Assembly (NCBI GenBank): GCA_036873755.1
Contig: JAVTVY010017461.1
Span: 1 to 64,000, forward strand
DNA length: 64,000 bases
Direction of reading: 5' to 3'
Source: Hanleya hanleyi
Taxonomy: Eukaryota; Mollusca; Polyplacophora; Lepidopleurida; Hanleyidae
Part shown: positions 35,044-47,049 of the stretch, in pieces
Numbering within the stretch: the first letter of the stretch is position 1
Layout: each line of letters opens with the position of its first letter
Position numbers and translations under genes: made by a program
The notes under the pieces: generated by a model
Told to the model about the DNA's origin: nothing
Seen by the model: the letters and a program-made list of their open reading frames with translations, nothing else
The model's database searches: none

Positions 35044-35257
35044 CACAGGCCCGCAAAACAAGAGTTTTGGGGGGTGTGGGCGGTGGTATTAGGGTGTAGT
35101 GTCGAAATATGGGGTCTCTATATATATAACCCCATGCTTTATAGAAATCCACATCTTTATATAAAGCATGGGGTTATATATAGAGACCCCATATTTCGAC
35201 ACTTCACCCTAATATCACCACCCACACCCCCCAAAACTCTTGTTTTGCGGGCCTGTG
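35044..35257. mobile_element. 214-bp hairpin MITE
   Basis: The element is almost entirely a palindrome. The left arm starting CACAGGCCCGCAAAACAAGA is mirrored base for base to the right end TCTTGTTTTGCGGGCCTGTG, with arms of about 98 bp and a ~17-bp centre. Flanks ATTGAAAA (left) and ATTGAAAG (right) form a probable 8-bp target duplication with one change, suggesting hAT-like mobilisation and recent insertion. Confidence 0.9.
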
Positions 35258-36477
35258 ATTGAAAGCGAGGGAAATGTCCGCTGGCGAAGTGCCCTGGATC
35301 CAAGTGAAGAAAGTACGCAAAATGGTTGCAGACATATTGTGGTTTGAAGTAAAAACATCTGTGTAAATGAGTTTTTGAGATTTCACAAATTACACCAATA
35401 TACATGTACATCCAGAACTATAAACCTGGTCTTTTAAAATTAGTCATGTTGATAAATGACAGCATACCGTACATAATAAACTGTTGATTTGGAGAAAAAC
35501 ACAATAGTTGCAGAAATGCGGTTAGCAGATTACCTGGTTAAAAATTGATCTAACTGCTTAATTATTTGAAATATAGTACTTGACCGGTTTTCTATCTCAT
35601 GATCTCTGGATCTCTGTGTGACATATCATCAGAGCTCATTTGCACGTCAAAATGTACCAAAGGCAAAAATCTTTGAATAGCAGTACTTTTAGCAATTAGT
35701 AGGACTATTTTGATAAAATCAAAGCCAAAATGCACAGAATAAAGAATGGCAACCACGTATATCTCTTTCAGCAATTTTGAGTTTCTATTTAGGTTCCATC
35801 TTAATGACGCTCCCGACTTCCACTTTATCCTAATCTTCGCCATCACCCCAATACTAATCTTGTCAAACCTATGCGACTCTCTCAAAAATATTCAACTTTC
35901 ATAAGAGATCCCACTCATGCTTGAGTTGATGAAATTAATCCAACTTAAATTTGAATTTGATTCGAGCCAACCTTGCATGGGGCCTTTCTTAACAAAGTGT
36001 ACGATCGGAGCGCAGGCATTTTTCGACTAGAACCCCTTTTTCCTTCCATTCTTGATTTTTTTCCTTCTAAACATTTCCCTTTTCTCTATGTTTTCTGATA
36101 TGAACATGGTTTTCTTGTGGGGTTTTTTTTTTCTCTCACAAGATAATAATTTTTTTAAATGAGAAAACGTATATATATTATATATTCTCTATTAAAATGA
36201 TCATGACATGGCATAATGTCCGGAAAGAGGAAATGCGCTGGATTCGTATGAACAATGAAAACCTATTCCCCAGTTGTTGTTTTGGGGAAAATACTAGACG
36301 CTCTAAAATTGCCAAAGCCGATATATTTGTCGAAGGAGCCGATATTACATGTATATTGCCTTTCAGAACGTCATCGAGCACGAATATCTGTGCTTTTCCA
36401 AGAAAGCTTTTCCAAGACGGGTAGTAAATGTATGCAATCTAGACTCCGATCTCCGAACTTTCTCTGTTGAGGAAGCT

Positions 36478-36645
36478 GAAAGACGGAGTTGTTTAGAGCG
36501 CTTGCCTTCCCTGCTGGCGATTTGTTGCCAAACACTTTGGGTGCGGGTTCGGGTTTCGCAAGGGATTGATCCATCAAGCCCTAGTACCTGTGCTTCACCA
36601 AGAAAGTGTCATCCTAAAAATAGTTGGATATAAATATTTATCATA
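36478..36645 (+). repeat. tRNA-derived SINE
   Basis: A-box region GGAGTTGTTTAGAGCGC and B-box GGGTTCGGGTTTC (36545-36557) occur in the correct order with a long variable-arm-like spacer. The tail CACCAAGAAAGTGTCATCCT and AAAATAGTTGGATATAAATA matches the SINE at 28783-28990. Confidence 0.78.
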
Positions 36646-36758
36646 CCAGTTTGCTCAGTTATTGTAGTTGGTTCACGGTGGTGATAATGGGTTCGTCAAA
36701 AGGTCAAACTAAGATACCGGTGTGATTTTTCCAGTCAAATGAGAGGACCTTGTATCTG

Positions 36759-37318
36759 TAGATGGGTAAATGGCCCCAGGTCAGGTGTCCCAAAAAGTAT
36801 CAAAATATCGAAATAAAATACCTCCACTATACAGCAAATTGTTCAATTGGCATTGAAGTACAATATTATATTGTATACTCCGAAAAATTTCAAGGCACTG
36901 AGTTTCATGATTCTCGAATAACAGGGCCGTAAAGTAGTGCATTTATGCATAATAGTTGCTTCTGAGGTGAAAACATTTCCTAATGTTCTCTGTAAACACA
37001 TGAGGATAAACGATAACCAGAACCAGATTCGGTGTACGACTACGTATTGGAACAGCGAGTATCCTGTATCAAGCTGGTTCCGGTTATCGTTTATCTTCAT
37101 ATGTTTATAGAAAGAAATATGAGTTGAATTGGTGATTTTGCACGAGTGCACTGCTTCGCGGCCCTGTTATTCGAGAATGATGAGATTCCGTGCCTTGAAA
37201 CTACTCTGAGTATATAATATAATATTGTACTTCATGCTAACTGAACAATTTCTTGTATATGAAATATTTTATTTTTGGCACTTCTACAGCACCTGTTCTG
37301 GGGCCATTTACCCATCTA
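36759..37318. mobile_element. 560-bp foldback element
   Basis: Ends TAGATGGGTAAATGGCCCC (left) and GGGGCCATTTACCCATCTA (right) are exact mirrors. The inverted match continues, with some indels, through GTACAATATTATATTGTATA, TTTCAAGGCAC, CTCGAATAACAGGGCC and GGATAAACGATAACC to a centre near 37045. Arms are about 250 bp; no coding sequence. Confidence 0.88.
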
Positions 37319-37539
37319 AACATACGTATTCATTTAGACAAACACCCATCGTCTTTTCACATGGGAGAGAATTCGTGTGTATTTGGAAAACAAGTGTCAG
37401 CTTAGTTGAAAAAATACATGGACAAGAATTCCTTCTATGCTGGTGTAATGGCTAATAATGTTCAGGGGATTAGTGTCCCTTCTCAATCCGTTTTTTTTTT
37501 AGGATAAAATCCTCTTAAGAGCCTCGTCTCTCACAAAAA

Positions 37540-38300
37540 AACTTGAATGAGAAGTTCACTCAAGTAAGAGTGGAAATTCAACCCGATCAAGTTGAGTGAA
37601 ATTCCTTAGGTTTGAGTGCAATTCACTCAAAGGATATGTGACGTATACATACGAAAAACTCCTTTGTGTGTGACGGTATTAAAGCCGATTGTTTTTCCAC
37701 TCCAAAACATATCTTGAAGTCTATATACTGAAATATCCCCTTCGAAAAAACTGAGATTTTCACTTGCATAAAAATGAAGATATGATTGATCAAAATATGC
37801 TACCGGGCTTATTTTGGTATTTTGGGGTATTTTCATGAAAGGTTTTCTCCTGTAGTAAAAATGTGACACCTCAAACCAAAACCATTCGTGCCCTTTTCCA
37901 ATAAACAAACTTCCTAATATATTGTGTTACAAACTTATTTTGGTTTGAGGTATCATATTTTTGCTATAAGAGAAAATCCTCACTGTAAAAGCATCAAAAA
38001 TACCAAATCTGGCCGGGGAGCACATTTTGATCAATCATATCTCAAGTTTTATACAACGGAGCATCTCAATTTTTTCGAGACTGATATTTCAGTATGTAAA
38101 CTTATAGAAAAATCTCATTTGGCAGGTTTTGGATTGAAAAAAAATGCAGCGTGATTACAAACACACACAGGGAGTTTTTCCCGTATTGTCGTCACATATC
38201 CTTTCATTCAAGTTTGATTTTTTAACTCACTTAAATTGATTACACTTAAGTAGAACTCACTCAACTTGAGTGGAAGTCACACAATTGCTTGAGTGAAATT
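37540..38300. mobile_element. ~760-bp foldback element with TCACTCAAGTTGAGTG-rich ends
   Basis: The inner arms are mirrored from GGATATGTGACGTATACATA (37632) to TGTCGTCACATATCC (ending 38202), centred near 37915 around ACCTCAAACCAAAA / TTTTGGTTTGAGGT. Outside this, both ends carry degenerate ACTCAAGTTGAGTGA units that are themselves palindromic. The outermost ends are uncertain. Confidence 0.8.
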
Positions 38301-38569
38301 TCCCTCGTATTTTTAGAGAGTTCCTAGCTAGGTTAGAAGAGCCGAACACTTTTAACCAACAGTCCCAACATATACTGCTACAATGTAATTTTGTATATAT
38401 AAACATAAGTTAGGTCTACTCCGGCAACTCAAACAAACCTTCCAAATAATTGGAAGTCATCCGCGCATGTACGTATATGTAATACATAGGAACTTATTTC
38501 ATTTGTTTCATGGATGTATTTAACTGTAATACACAACAAGGACACATCAAACAACGCCTAAAGAATAGA
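38301..38569. other. Intergenic, no feature
   Basis: Nothing recognised between the foldback element and the LINE tail. Confidence 0.45.
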
Positions 38570-39482
38570 ATAGAATAGAATAAACTTTATTGCTCACTTA
38601 TGCCCGGAGGCTAAAGGCACGACATATAAAGATACAATAAAATACGATAAAAACACACACATGTACATAAGACAGAGCAGTAAGCTCAGGTTCAACAGAA
38701 TGGTTGTCAGATTGATATGACATATATAATGGCATATAGTGGCAGGGATGGCTAGTGCATAATTATTATAAGGATCTACACCTTACTGACAGCACCCAGA
38801 ATTACTACTTTGTGACACAGGGCATGCATTCATATATAAATCTACTTACAGCATTAATCACAACCAGCTGGTTACAGGTCATAAGTAGTTTTAGGGTATA
38901 TTCACAAGGTCTAAAAAGTCTATGGCAGAAAAAGTCTCTGATGACATTGAACATACTTTCCCTTTCTTTTTTATATTTGGAACAAGCAAGGAGGAAATGT
39001 ATTTCATCATCTACTTCCTGACAAGAGCGACAGCTACGCATTTCGGCAGGAATTCCTTGATATCATCCTCTATTAATTTCGAGGCTGTGTGCACCAATTC
39101 TAAATTTGAACATTGAAGCACGATATTTCCTATTTGGGATAGATAGAATAGTCTCAGCTGGTGAGAAGTGCGTTTTGAATAAGCAGTAAGTTCTCATTTT
39201 GCTAAATTTAGAGATCTGATCCTTCCAGATCTTAGCATATTTCTCCAGGAGTACCGTAGCTGCTTAATAAACTTTAGAGTGGATTTGGGAGATCTACATT
39301 TCTGATTTTCCCAAATATGCGAACTTTTGGTTTCTAATACAGGATACCCAGTTATCTTTTCCTGATGATCTGCTATCCTTTGCTTGTTCCTGATATGCCT
39401 TGTATACAAGTGATTCTGTATCAGCAGACAGAATATGCATATAATATGATTGTACCCTGTCATCACAAATTATCATTTTCAT
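38570..39482 (-). pseudogene. C-terminal part of a non-LTR retrotransposon (LINE) polyprotein, decayed
   Basis: Reading the minus strand through frameshifts and stops gives YKAYQEQAKDSRSSGKDNW, then KFSKMRTYCLFKTHF, NRKYRASMFKFRIGAHSLEI and EMRSCRSCQEVDDEIHFLLA. This order (KLRTY-x-x-FK, K-x-R-x-x-x-x-x-x-x-R-x-x-x-H-x-L-x-I, C-x-x-C...E-x-HFLL-x-C) is the region after the reverse transcriptase of LINEs common in molluscs and other marine animals. The 3' end carries AATAAAG and a (TATTC)n tail at 38570-38590. It is 5'-truncated and non-functional. Confidence 0.85.
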
Positions 39483-39866
39483 TTAATTGTCCTGTCCATG
39501 CAGTTATCAATGCCTTGTTATGACGGTAGACATATTCACTGGTATTATGCAATATCAACAATGTATATCCCCAGAGGAAGACTGAACAGGGTCGTTAATA
39601 TAATACCCGAAATAATTAATACTTATAGCTATATATGATGTATGGAGGTGACTCTAACAGCTGGTTCCATGTTTTGTTCATACGGGTGGACATGATCCCC
39701 GGGGCTTACAAATGAAGATTACCCCCGTCAACATTCACTGAACAACCAAAGCTGCATCACGTTTGTACATACATGTACACAGACTGGACGGGTCTCTATT
39801 TCATATGTGCTATTTATCAATAATACAATGGCGTTTAATAAATATATAAAAAAAGAACATGAAAAA

Positions 39867-40052
39867 ATGGAAGACAGTAGCAACCACTCGCTTTCTTGCC
39901 CTATGAATACAATGAGTTCATAACGCGAGAATGCTAGGGCGAGAAGGCGAGATTGCTTTAGCGTTCTCGCCTTGAATTCTCGCGTTATCTCTTCGTATTC
40001 TCGCGTTATGAACCCAATGTACGAGAAAGCGAGTGACCTCTTTCCTCTTCCA
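39867..40052. mobile_element. 186-bp MITE with ~65-bp inverted termini
   Basis: The left end ATGGAAGACAGTAGCAACCA, CTCGCTTTCTTG and GTTCATAACGCGAGA are mirrored at the right by TCTCGCGTTATGAAC, CGAGAAAGCGAG and CTCTTCCAT. Short GCGAGAA / TTCTCGC pairs fill the centre, so most of the element can fold. Confidence 0.82.
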
Positions 40053-40728
40053 TACTTTTCTGTGATAATAAGTTATAAATTGTATGGCCCAAGCATTTGT
40101 GAAGAGCAGTACCTCAACAAGATAACAATTGCACGATATTGCCATTCAAAACTATATACCATCATATCTAGCCATGGGTCGTTTGATAAAGCCAAACCAT
40201 GACATTCCCAACTCCTGAAAACAACATGACTGGTCTTCGTTATGGAAGTCCTGCTTTCTACCATACGAGCTACGAATGTCATTCGTGACCTCATGGCCTC
40301 TCTGAATATGCACAAGTAGTATATAAACTGGAATTTTTTGGTCCGTTCAAGGGCGATAACTCTTTTGGCCCAATTCCTGGTTATATCCCCTGATTCGCAC
40401 ATTTCTGCCCCTGAAGTGACCGCAATTTCTCCTCTTACTACTTATCAAATTGACATCACTATGACGTCACATCCGGTCACGTGACATCTGAGTCACAGGT
40501 CACATTCGGGAGAAAATGTCAAAGGTCACTTTCGGCCACGTTACCGCCCATCAAGGATGATCTGCCCTTACATAAGACACCAGTGACTTCCAATGTTAAT
40601 CTCCCGAAATGCACGTCATCAAACATGGTCCCCGACAATATCGTCAGCTAGATGCCAAGCATAAATGGCAAGTGGGGAACCCGCAGTTTCTCCACATAGC
40701 CATACAGCGAATGAAGGAAAATCCCCCT

Positions 40729-40802
40729 GGTCCTAGCTGGAGTCGAACCCGTACTGCGCGCCCCAGAAGCGGGCACGTTATCCACTGCACCACGAGTCGG
40801 CC
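40729..40802 (-). repeat. tRNA-like sequence, probable SINE head or tRNA pseudogene
   Basis: The 74-nt minus-strand segment has an A-box (GTGGTGCAGTGGATAAC) and a perfect B-box (GGTTCGACTCC, 40739-40749), resembling Arg-type tRNAs. The acceptor and T stems do not pair well and the anticodon arm has a mismatch, so a functional tRNA is unlikely. Confidence 0.7.
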
Positions 40803-41079
40803 CATACTAGGCAAGGTTGAAAATGCCATAAAATACCTACCAGAGGGCAGATCTATACACGGCTATGGTGTAGGCCCATGCTGGCGCATTGAACAATATT
40901 TAACCTAATATGGATTAGGATGACATATGTTACAACAGGTACAACATGATAACTCATGGATATTTGCGGTATGGGGTGTGGCCCCTTGTTTTCTTCATCT
41001 CGAGCTGTAGAACACGATGGGAGGGGTGTCGAGGCTATGCGTTGAACTTTTACTGTGAGCATGCGCACTGGGCAAGTAG

Positions 41080-41700
41080 CACTGGGGTTGACGTTTTGGA
41101 GTCTATGTGGACCACCATTGGTTCGATTGGGTTGTGTGAGGTATCAGTTTGAAACACTCGTGGAAGAGCGTCCAACTGGATGGGTATGTTAAGTAATATT
41201 TGAATGGACCTTTTGGGGTCGAGCTGGACCAATAATGGTCGGATTGGGGTTCATGAGGTGTCATCGTGAAGCATTCGTGGGGTACCATCCGGCTGGACTA
41301 GTGTGCTGTCCGTTTGCAACATTATGTGCATGCGCGGATAGGGAATTGTGAAAAAAGGGCACTGGAATGGACGTTTTTTGTAGCGATGTGGACCTATTAT
41401 GATCCGATTAAGTCGTGTGAGGTATAAATGTGAAGTTCTCGTGGGAGAGCGTCCAACTGGAAAGGCGCAGAGTAGGAATCTCGCCTATCTGCGCATGGGC
41501 TGTTAAAAAAGGCATTAAAATGGACGTTTTGAGGTCGAGATGGACCCATAGTGGTCCGACTGGTCCGTATATAAGAGGCCTTATTTTAAAATCCTTTTGG
41601 GGTAGCGTGGGATTGGACTGATCTGTAGTCCGGTTTTACTGATGGACAATTCTTGGTCCTAATAGGCCATGTAGTGTGTCAAATTGAAGCTCTCGTGGTA
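41080..41700 (+). repeat. Four ~120-150 bp subrepeats, plus orientation
   Basis: Each copy contains variants of TGTGCATGCGC, GGGAATAG, AAAAGGGCAC, TGGACGTTTT, GTGGACC-x-x-x-x-TGGTC, GATTGGGTCGTGTGAGGT and GCACTCGTGG. The same units build the arms of the 60041-61853 element. Confidence 0.8.
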
Positions 41701-41756
41701 TAGACCACGACTTGAGGGATGTCCAAGTCATCTGTGACGGCATCGTTGACGGCGAG

Positions 41757-42085
41757 CGAGGGAGGGAGTGAGTGAGTGAGTGAGTGAGTGAGTGATAAAA
41801 GGTCGTTTATACACCATTAGCCTCAGTCTGTGACGAACCTCCGATCGGGTACCATGTTGAGTACATGTACGTTCTGTCAGAAGACACTCTCTCGTCGAGA
41901 GCCCGTCTAGTGAGTGAGTTAGTGAGTGAGTGCCTGAGAGTGAATGAGTGAATGAGTGAGTAAGTGAGTTTGGCGTGCCAAACGCCCGTCTTAACGCACT
42001 GGCGCACTAACGATGGTGAGTGACTGAGTGAGCGAGTGAGTTAGTGAGAGTGATGAAAGCGAATGAGTGAATGAGTGAGTGAGTG
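41757..42085. repeat. (GAGT)n-rich microsatellite region
   Basis: Three GAGTGAGTGAGT tracts are separated by ~80-100 bp unique sequence. GTCGTTTATACACCATTAGCCTCAGT at about 41800 recurs at about 42095, so the block is also a tandem duplication. Confidence 0.85.
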
Positions 42086-42493
42086 GTCATATAAGGTCGT
42101 TTGTACACCATTAGCCTCAGTCGGTGTCCACCTCTTGCGTCTTAGCGCCATGATGTAGACAGATGAGAGAATAAGAACAACAGCAACACGAATGACAGGT
42201 CAATCATTTTATTATCCCCTCCAGTAGATGATACCCACGCTGGTGGTGCCGCGTTGGGTGTGTTCACAATTCAAGTATGCTCTTGGCCAATCAGAATCCG
42301 TCGAATGAGAAAGTTGGGTACTTCATAGCGTGCAGGTGTGGACGAAGTAAACTGTCCACGCTATGAAACGATTGCGAACAAGTCGTACACCTGAATATCA
42401 TGGTAGGGTGTCTGCTGAATTGAACGTCAACTGTGCTCGTCTTTAGAATACTCTTGCTTTTATGGACAGTAACGCCGCCAACGCTTAGCTTAA

Positions 42494-43053
42494 CCCTACC
42501 TCATTCAGGGAGTGCTCTCTAGTGAACTTTTCTCTGCTGCTCCGAAACAACAAAACCGAGGAGGCTGAAACTTGGTGACTTTTAAGCTTACGTGTATCTT
42601 ATTGGGGTCATTTTAAGCCTATTTTCAGTAACCCCCGGGCAGAGGATCATGGGTAAATTCAAAATGGCGGCCATGTGGTATCCGCGAAAGTCGTGTTTTT
42701 CAATCTTTGCGCTCCATTTCTTCACATTTTCCTTGCCTAAAAGGCCTTAAAAGTATTTTATTTATGCAAAACTAATTATTCTCTATTTTATTAGATTTTT
42801 TCGAGAGAAAAATCTGAAAAATCGACCCCAAAAAGACCGAAAAATGGCTTCCGAGAAGATTACGTCACTGTGACGTCATCATGGCGGCCATCTTCGATTT
42901 TTTACATTTTCCGGTAGAGCTTGAACCCAAGATACTGTGTGGTAAGTTTCAGCGCTCTAGCCTTAGTGGTAGAGAAAATATATAGGGGCGGCACTTTCCG
43001 CCCCACCCCCCCGCAGGCTGCGATACACCTCAAATCGCCCAGGCCAGATAGGG
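42494..43053. mobile_element. piggyBac-like MITE, copy A, 560 bp
   Basis: Flanked by TTAA on both sides (42490-42493 and 43054-43057). Ends are CCCTACCTCATTC... and ...CAGGCCAGATAGGG. The interior matches the reverse complement of the 52803-53370 element (e.g. ATGGCGGCCATGTGG, GACGTCATCATGGCGGCC). TTAA duplication plus CCCT-starting termini is the piggyBac hallmark. No transposase. Confidence 0.85.
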
Positions 43054-43229
43054 TTAACGACTTTCTTGATATTCCATGTAATTGCCACTAATTCCTCGAA
43101 ATGCAGTGACTCACGTCAACGCCCGTCGTTACGCCTTAAAACCTTATCTTAACGCCTTAAGGACTCTACTCTCGGAGTAGCGCCTGATATTAGACCCCCT
43201 CGTGTATTCTGTCTCATTTCACCACAACC

Positions 43230-43940
43230 ACTTCGCATATATACGTATGTTTTATATGATTGGAAAGATCACGATTCGGGCGTTTCGGATAACGTGAAAA
43301 TTTAATACTTACGTTTATTTAAATGGTTTTTTTGCAGTTAGAAAATAGTTCTTTCAAAAAAATACTCTCTTTTTTTATATCGCTAATTTCACCTGTTATT
43401 TTACAAGTAATGAGTCCGAGATTTTGCATGGTGATATTAAACCTTTCGAACCAAACAAGTGTATCTCAATGGGGTTTTTTTCAACTATTAAAAAATTTCT
43501 GAGAGCGTTGTAAAGTTTATTTTTTGAAACATGAGTAGCGTGACTACGAAGTAGGGTGAGGAAGATGACTTGGAGGCCCAAGCTTAATGTTATAGGTCAC
43601 TTAAGTAGGTCAAATTTAATCAAAAGTAGGTCAGCTTAGAACTTGCTGGTAACAGTGCCCTAATGCAAGTTCATGCCAAAAATCAAGGTTCTAATGTCAA
43701 CGGTTTTCCTTATTTTGCCGAGGAAAGGATTCGGATGGACTGACTGACTCACTCACTCACTCATTACCGGACAATTTGCAAATGAGAGCCTACTTCGTAG
43801 GAATAAAATAAAAGTTTCTATAACTTCAAAACAAAACAACATTTTGAAAAATTGAGAGACGCTTTTTTGGACTGTAATGTATATAATATGCTCCTCATTA
43901 GCAAGTTTGTATGTACCAGATGTGTAAAAAAACATACGTC
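43230..43940. mobile_element. Possible old inverted-repeat element
   Basis: ACGTATGTTTTATAT (~43240), TTTCTGAGAGCG (~43500) and GACTACGAAGTAGG (~43540) have loose mirrors at GCCTACTTCGTAGG (~43787), GAGAGACGCTTTTTT (~43855) and AACATACGTCGGATAT (~43933). The match is weak and patchy. Confidence 0.35.
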
Positions 43941-44046
43941 GGATATAAAGCGTAAACAAAAATCATCTACTTTTCAGATGATAATCTATAATTATTATCC
44001 GCTACTTCATGATAAATGACACAATATTCTCACACAACATATAGGG

Positions 44047-44400
44047 ATTAGAGACCAAACGTTCTTTAATCACTTTGGAACAGTATATTTTGAGAAAGTG
44101 TAGAATTACAAGCGTCTAGTCCGTCATTCATAATCCAACCGTCGTCCATTAGAGAATATCCGTGTCCATAATCCAAAGACCTTATTCCATATAACAGTAT
44201 TAGCACCAAATTCAAAAAGACAATCATAGTATACATAAACATAGGCTTGTTTCCTGCAAGAGAGAAGCGGTCAACAGTTTTCAATGATGCCGGCAAGGCA
44301 TCATGATGTTCCAAAATATCAAATCCGTATCGCTGATCAGTATTCTTAATCCATACTATTCGTTGTAAAGTCGTCATCTAAAGAATGATGTATCTCAGTC
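44047..44400 (-). repeat. Retroelement-associated dispersed repeat, longest copy
   Basis: Matches 51283-51440 in the same sense (TTACAAGCGTCTAGTCCGTC, CATCGTCCATTA-type, CCAAAGACC, ATTAGCACCAAATT) and 56555-56725 and 13600-13730 in the opposite sense. The copy at 51283 adjoins the 3' end of the reverse transcriptase pseudogene, suggesting this is the 3' tail of that retroelement family. Confidence 0.7.
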
Positions 44401-44999
44401 ACGCTTCGAGACAAAAACCAGTCTCGAAGATGAATTTTTATGCTGGAATATGCCCCATTGATCAGTTTTCACACCTTCCAAAATCTCTCGCCAGGCGTGA
44501 TTGAGTGGACGTCGACCGCCAATTAGCGCTCTGTAAAAGGCTTACAGAGATGTGATTTGCGGCAATTGGGCATTCACGGATTTAATGGACGATTGACAAA
44601 AGATAATATTTACAGGTATATGTGTATAATAAACAACTTGCGTCAGATGATTCATAAAAAAATATACATTTCTTTTATGCCATAATGATTTAGATAATTG
44701 AGATCATTGTTATACCTCATCACGGTCTTCCTTTTCTCTGATTCTTGACAAAATCTTTCTGACAGAAGCCGCTTAAAATAAAGGACCATGCTCTCGCAAC
44801 TCAGTTTCACTGTTGCTACTCTCAGTCTGTGACGAAGATGCGTCCGAATCGACTGTCCGATACTGGCCATACTAACTACTTGCAATGTTTCGCTCGTTCA
44901 GTTGTTGAAGCTTGTTACGGGCAGCATTCATAAAGTAAACAGCTGACTGGAATACTCCAGAGCGTGCTTGACCACAGCATGTTTCAGAAATTTCTCCAC

Positions 45000-45900
45000 A
45001 GTTTTAAGCCAGAAACAGAATAAACAACAAGGTAGATTGAGATCACTGTTCATGAACCCTGTTTACAAACTGCAGCTGTGCAGGTCACAGAGAACTTTAT
45101 CATGACAACATGAAGTACAGCCGAGAAAACAAATTAAAGGATCCTAAATGTTCATACACAGTCCATGCAGAACCTGGACCGTGTAATGTACGCTTAGACT
45201 GAATAAAGTGTGATTAAAATTCAGTTGATATTCAGAAGATATCCATCATCCAAATATCATTCTTATCTGGTAGCGTTTTTATGATAAGACATTATAAAGT
45301 TAATGGAGATCCCTCGCTCAGTGATTGGTCATCAGCCAGCAGAGAATGTACATCCTTGCCGAGGGTGTATCCTTTAAATGGTAGTAGTAGTGAAAGGTAA
45401 TTTGGGGACTTATTGTTTGGGAGGGTGTGTGGTGAAGATGTTTGAAGGGTTGACGAAGAGACATTTGAATGACGTTGCAGATGCAGTAGTAGAAAAAGGA
45501 CAGTTTATGAGGTACACAGGAGCGCGTTTGGAGGAATAGGGTATAGTTACCTCGAGCGTACATCAGCAATATGAACATGTTGAGCGCTCGTTACAATATT
45601 GCACAACGTCCTCGTTTGACATGAAACACACACGCGGGTGTGTAAGGGGTCTTACTCACACGCGTTATGGCGTCGTTGCATTAACACAGGCATTGGGTTT
45701 GTCTCGCTCTCTCATTCGTTCGTCATTCTGTACCTATGCGTGATAGACATGCTCATCATGCCCTACCCAGAATGCCTGTCCCGCCTTAATTATATACACA
45801 CTCCACGGTATGCATGCATCCCCAAGGTCCACTCGTCATCGTAGTGTATAGAGATGTAGGCAAGTGCGCACTTGAGCGACTTCTCTACTACTGGTGACGT
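45000..45900. other. No supported gene
   Basis: Short open frames only; nothing recognised. Confidence 0.4.
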
Positions 45901-46139
45901 CATAATCACGCGGACATCTCCATTATCGAGGTATACTCCACGTAAGTTTCAATGTTAGACCCCACACAGCCCATTTAGACTAGGATGGACCCTCAATCGC
46001 CTAAAAACAACCCTGTTTATCCTCAAAATGCTTGATTTCACTGATACGCCTCAGCTGTGCGTGTATAGCATGACGTAATTTTTGGCCCAACTCACCCCAT
46101 TCGTATTTTTATCGTTTTATATTTTTTTTCAGGAAAATC

Positions 46140-46990
46140 CATCCATTACGCGACCGACCTTGACAAATACGAGGGCCATTGAAGTGAGTTGGAGTAATTA
46201 AAGGAAGGATTGACTGGGGAGTAAATTAAGATTGGAGCAACCGCGAAGATTGAAAGTTAGGATTAACCCCGCCGGTTAATGGCAAGTGACTGGGGACTAC
46301 TTCTTTTCGGTGACTGGGAGTATTTAAGGTAGTCCGTTGGTGACTTTGGGCTTCGGCGGCCATTTTCCAAGTTTGTGCCTGTTTTCCCCATTAGGTTATC
46401 TCCCTTTTCTAGGTTAAGAGATAGTGATTTCCTTTAAAAGTCTTCTAGCGGAGACTGTTCGCAGCAACATCCATCCAATTCGATTAAGTTTGATAGACAC
46501 TGATTATATTCACACAGTTAGAATATAAGAAAATGTTAAATACTGTTCACATGATTTTTTCATGAATATGCTTCAAAAGCACGAATATTCCCTATGTTTT
46601 CAGAGTTATCAATGGAGCATGGGTCCGTCCACTGAAAATTGCCTAAACTAAAATATGCACACAACCTATAATTTTTTCTTCGTTTTTTCCTCATATTATA
46701 GAAATATGAATCCAACAAAACACATTATTCAAAAGGTTAATTTCTTTGATTCACCACTAGCGGACATGCTTAAAGGTAGTACTGACCGTTAAGGTCAGCC
46801 GCAAGTGACGTCACAAAAATGTCAGATCTCAATCAACATTGAAGTGTCGGACTAAATTAAAGGCAGGATTGACATCTAAGGTCAAGCGGAGGTGACATCA
46901 CAAAAAAGTGACTGGGCATAAATTAAAATTGAAATGACAGGGAACTACTTTTTTGTCCGCGAAATTACCTGATGTCACCGGATCACCGCG
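46140..46990. repeat. Direct repeats of a CATTGAAGTGA...TTAAAGG...GGATTGAC unit
   Basis: At least two diverged copies (about 46160-46345 and 46780-46970) share TTGAAGTGAGT, AAATTAA, GGTAGGATTGACCTC-like, GGAAGTGACGTCAC and GGGGACTACTTTT. Further copies lie at 48370-48720. Confidence 0.65.
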
Positions 46991-47049
46991 GCGGAAGTGA
47001 CCGCGCTACCGAGGAGGAACACGACCGTGGTCAAGAGTCACTCAATCAT

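Noticed and set aside
40729..40802. Functional tRNA gene
   Set aside because: The acceptor and T stems pair poorly and the anticodon arm has a mismatch, so a SINE head or pseudogene is more likely.
44066..44377. 103-codon minus-strand frame with a hydrophobic segment
   Set aside because: Part of a dispersed repeat whose other copies do not keep the frame.
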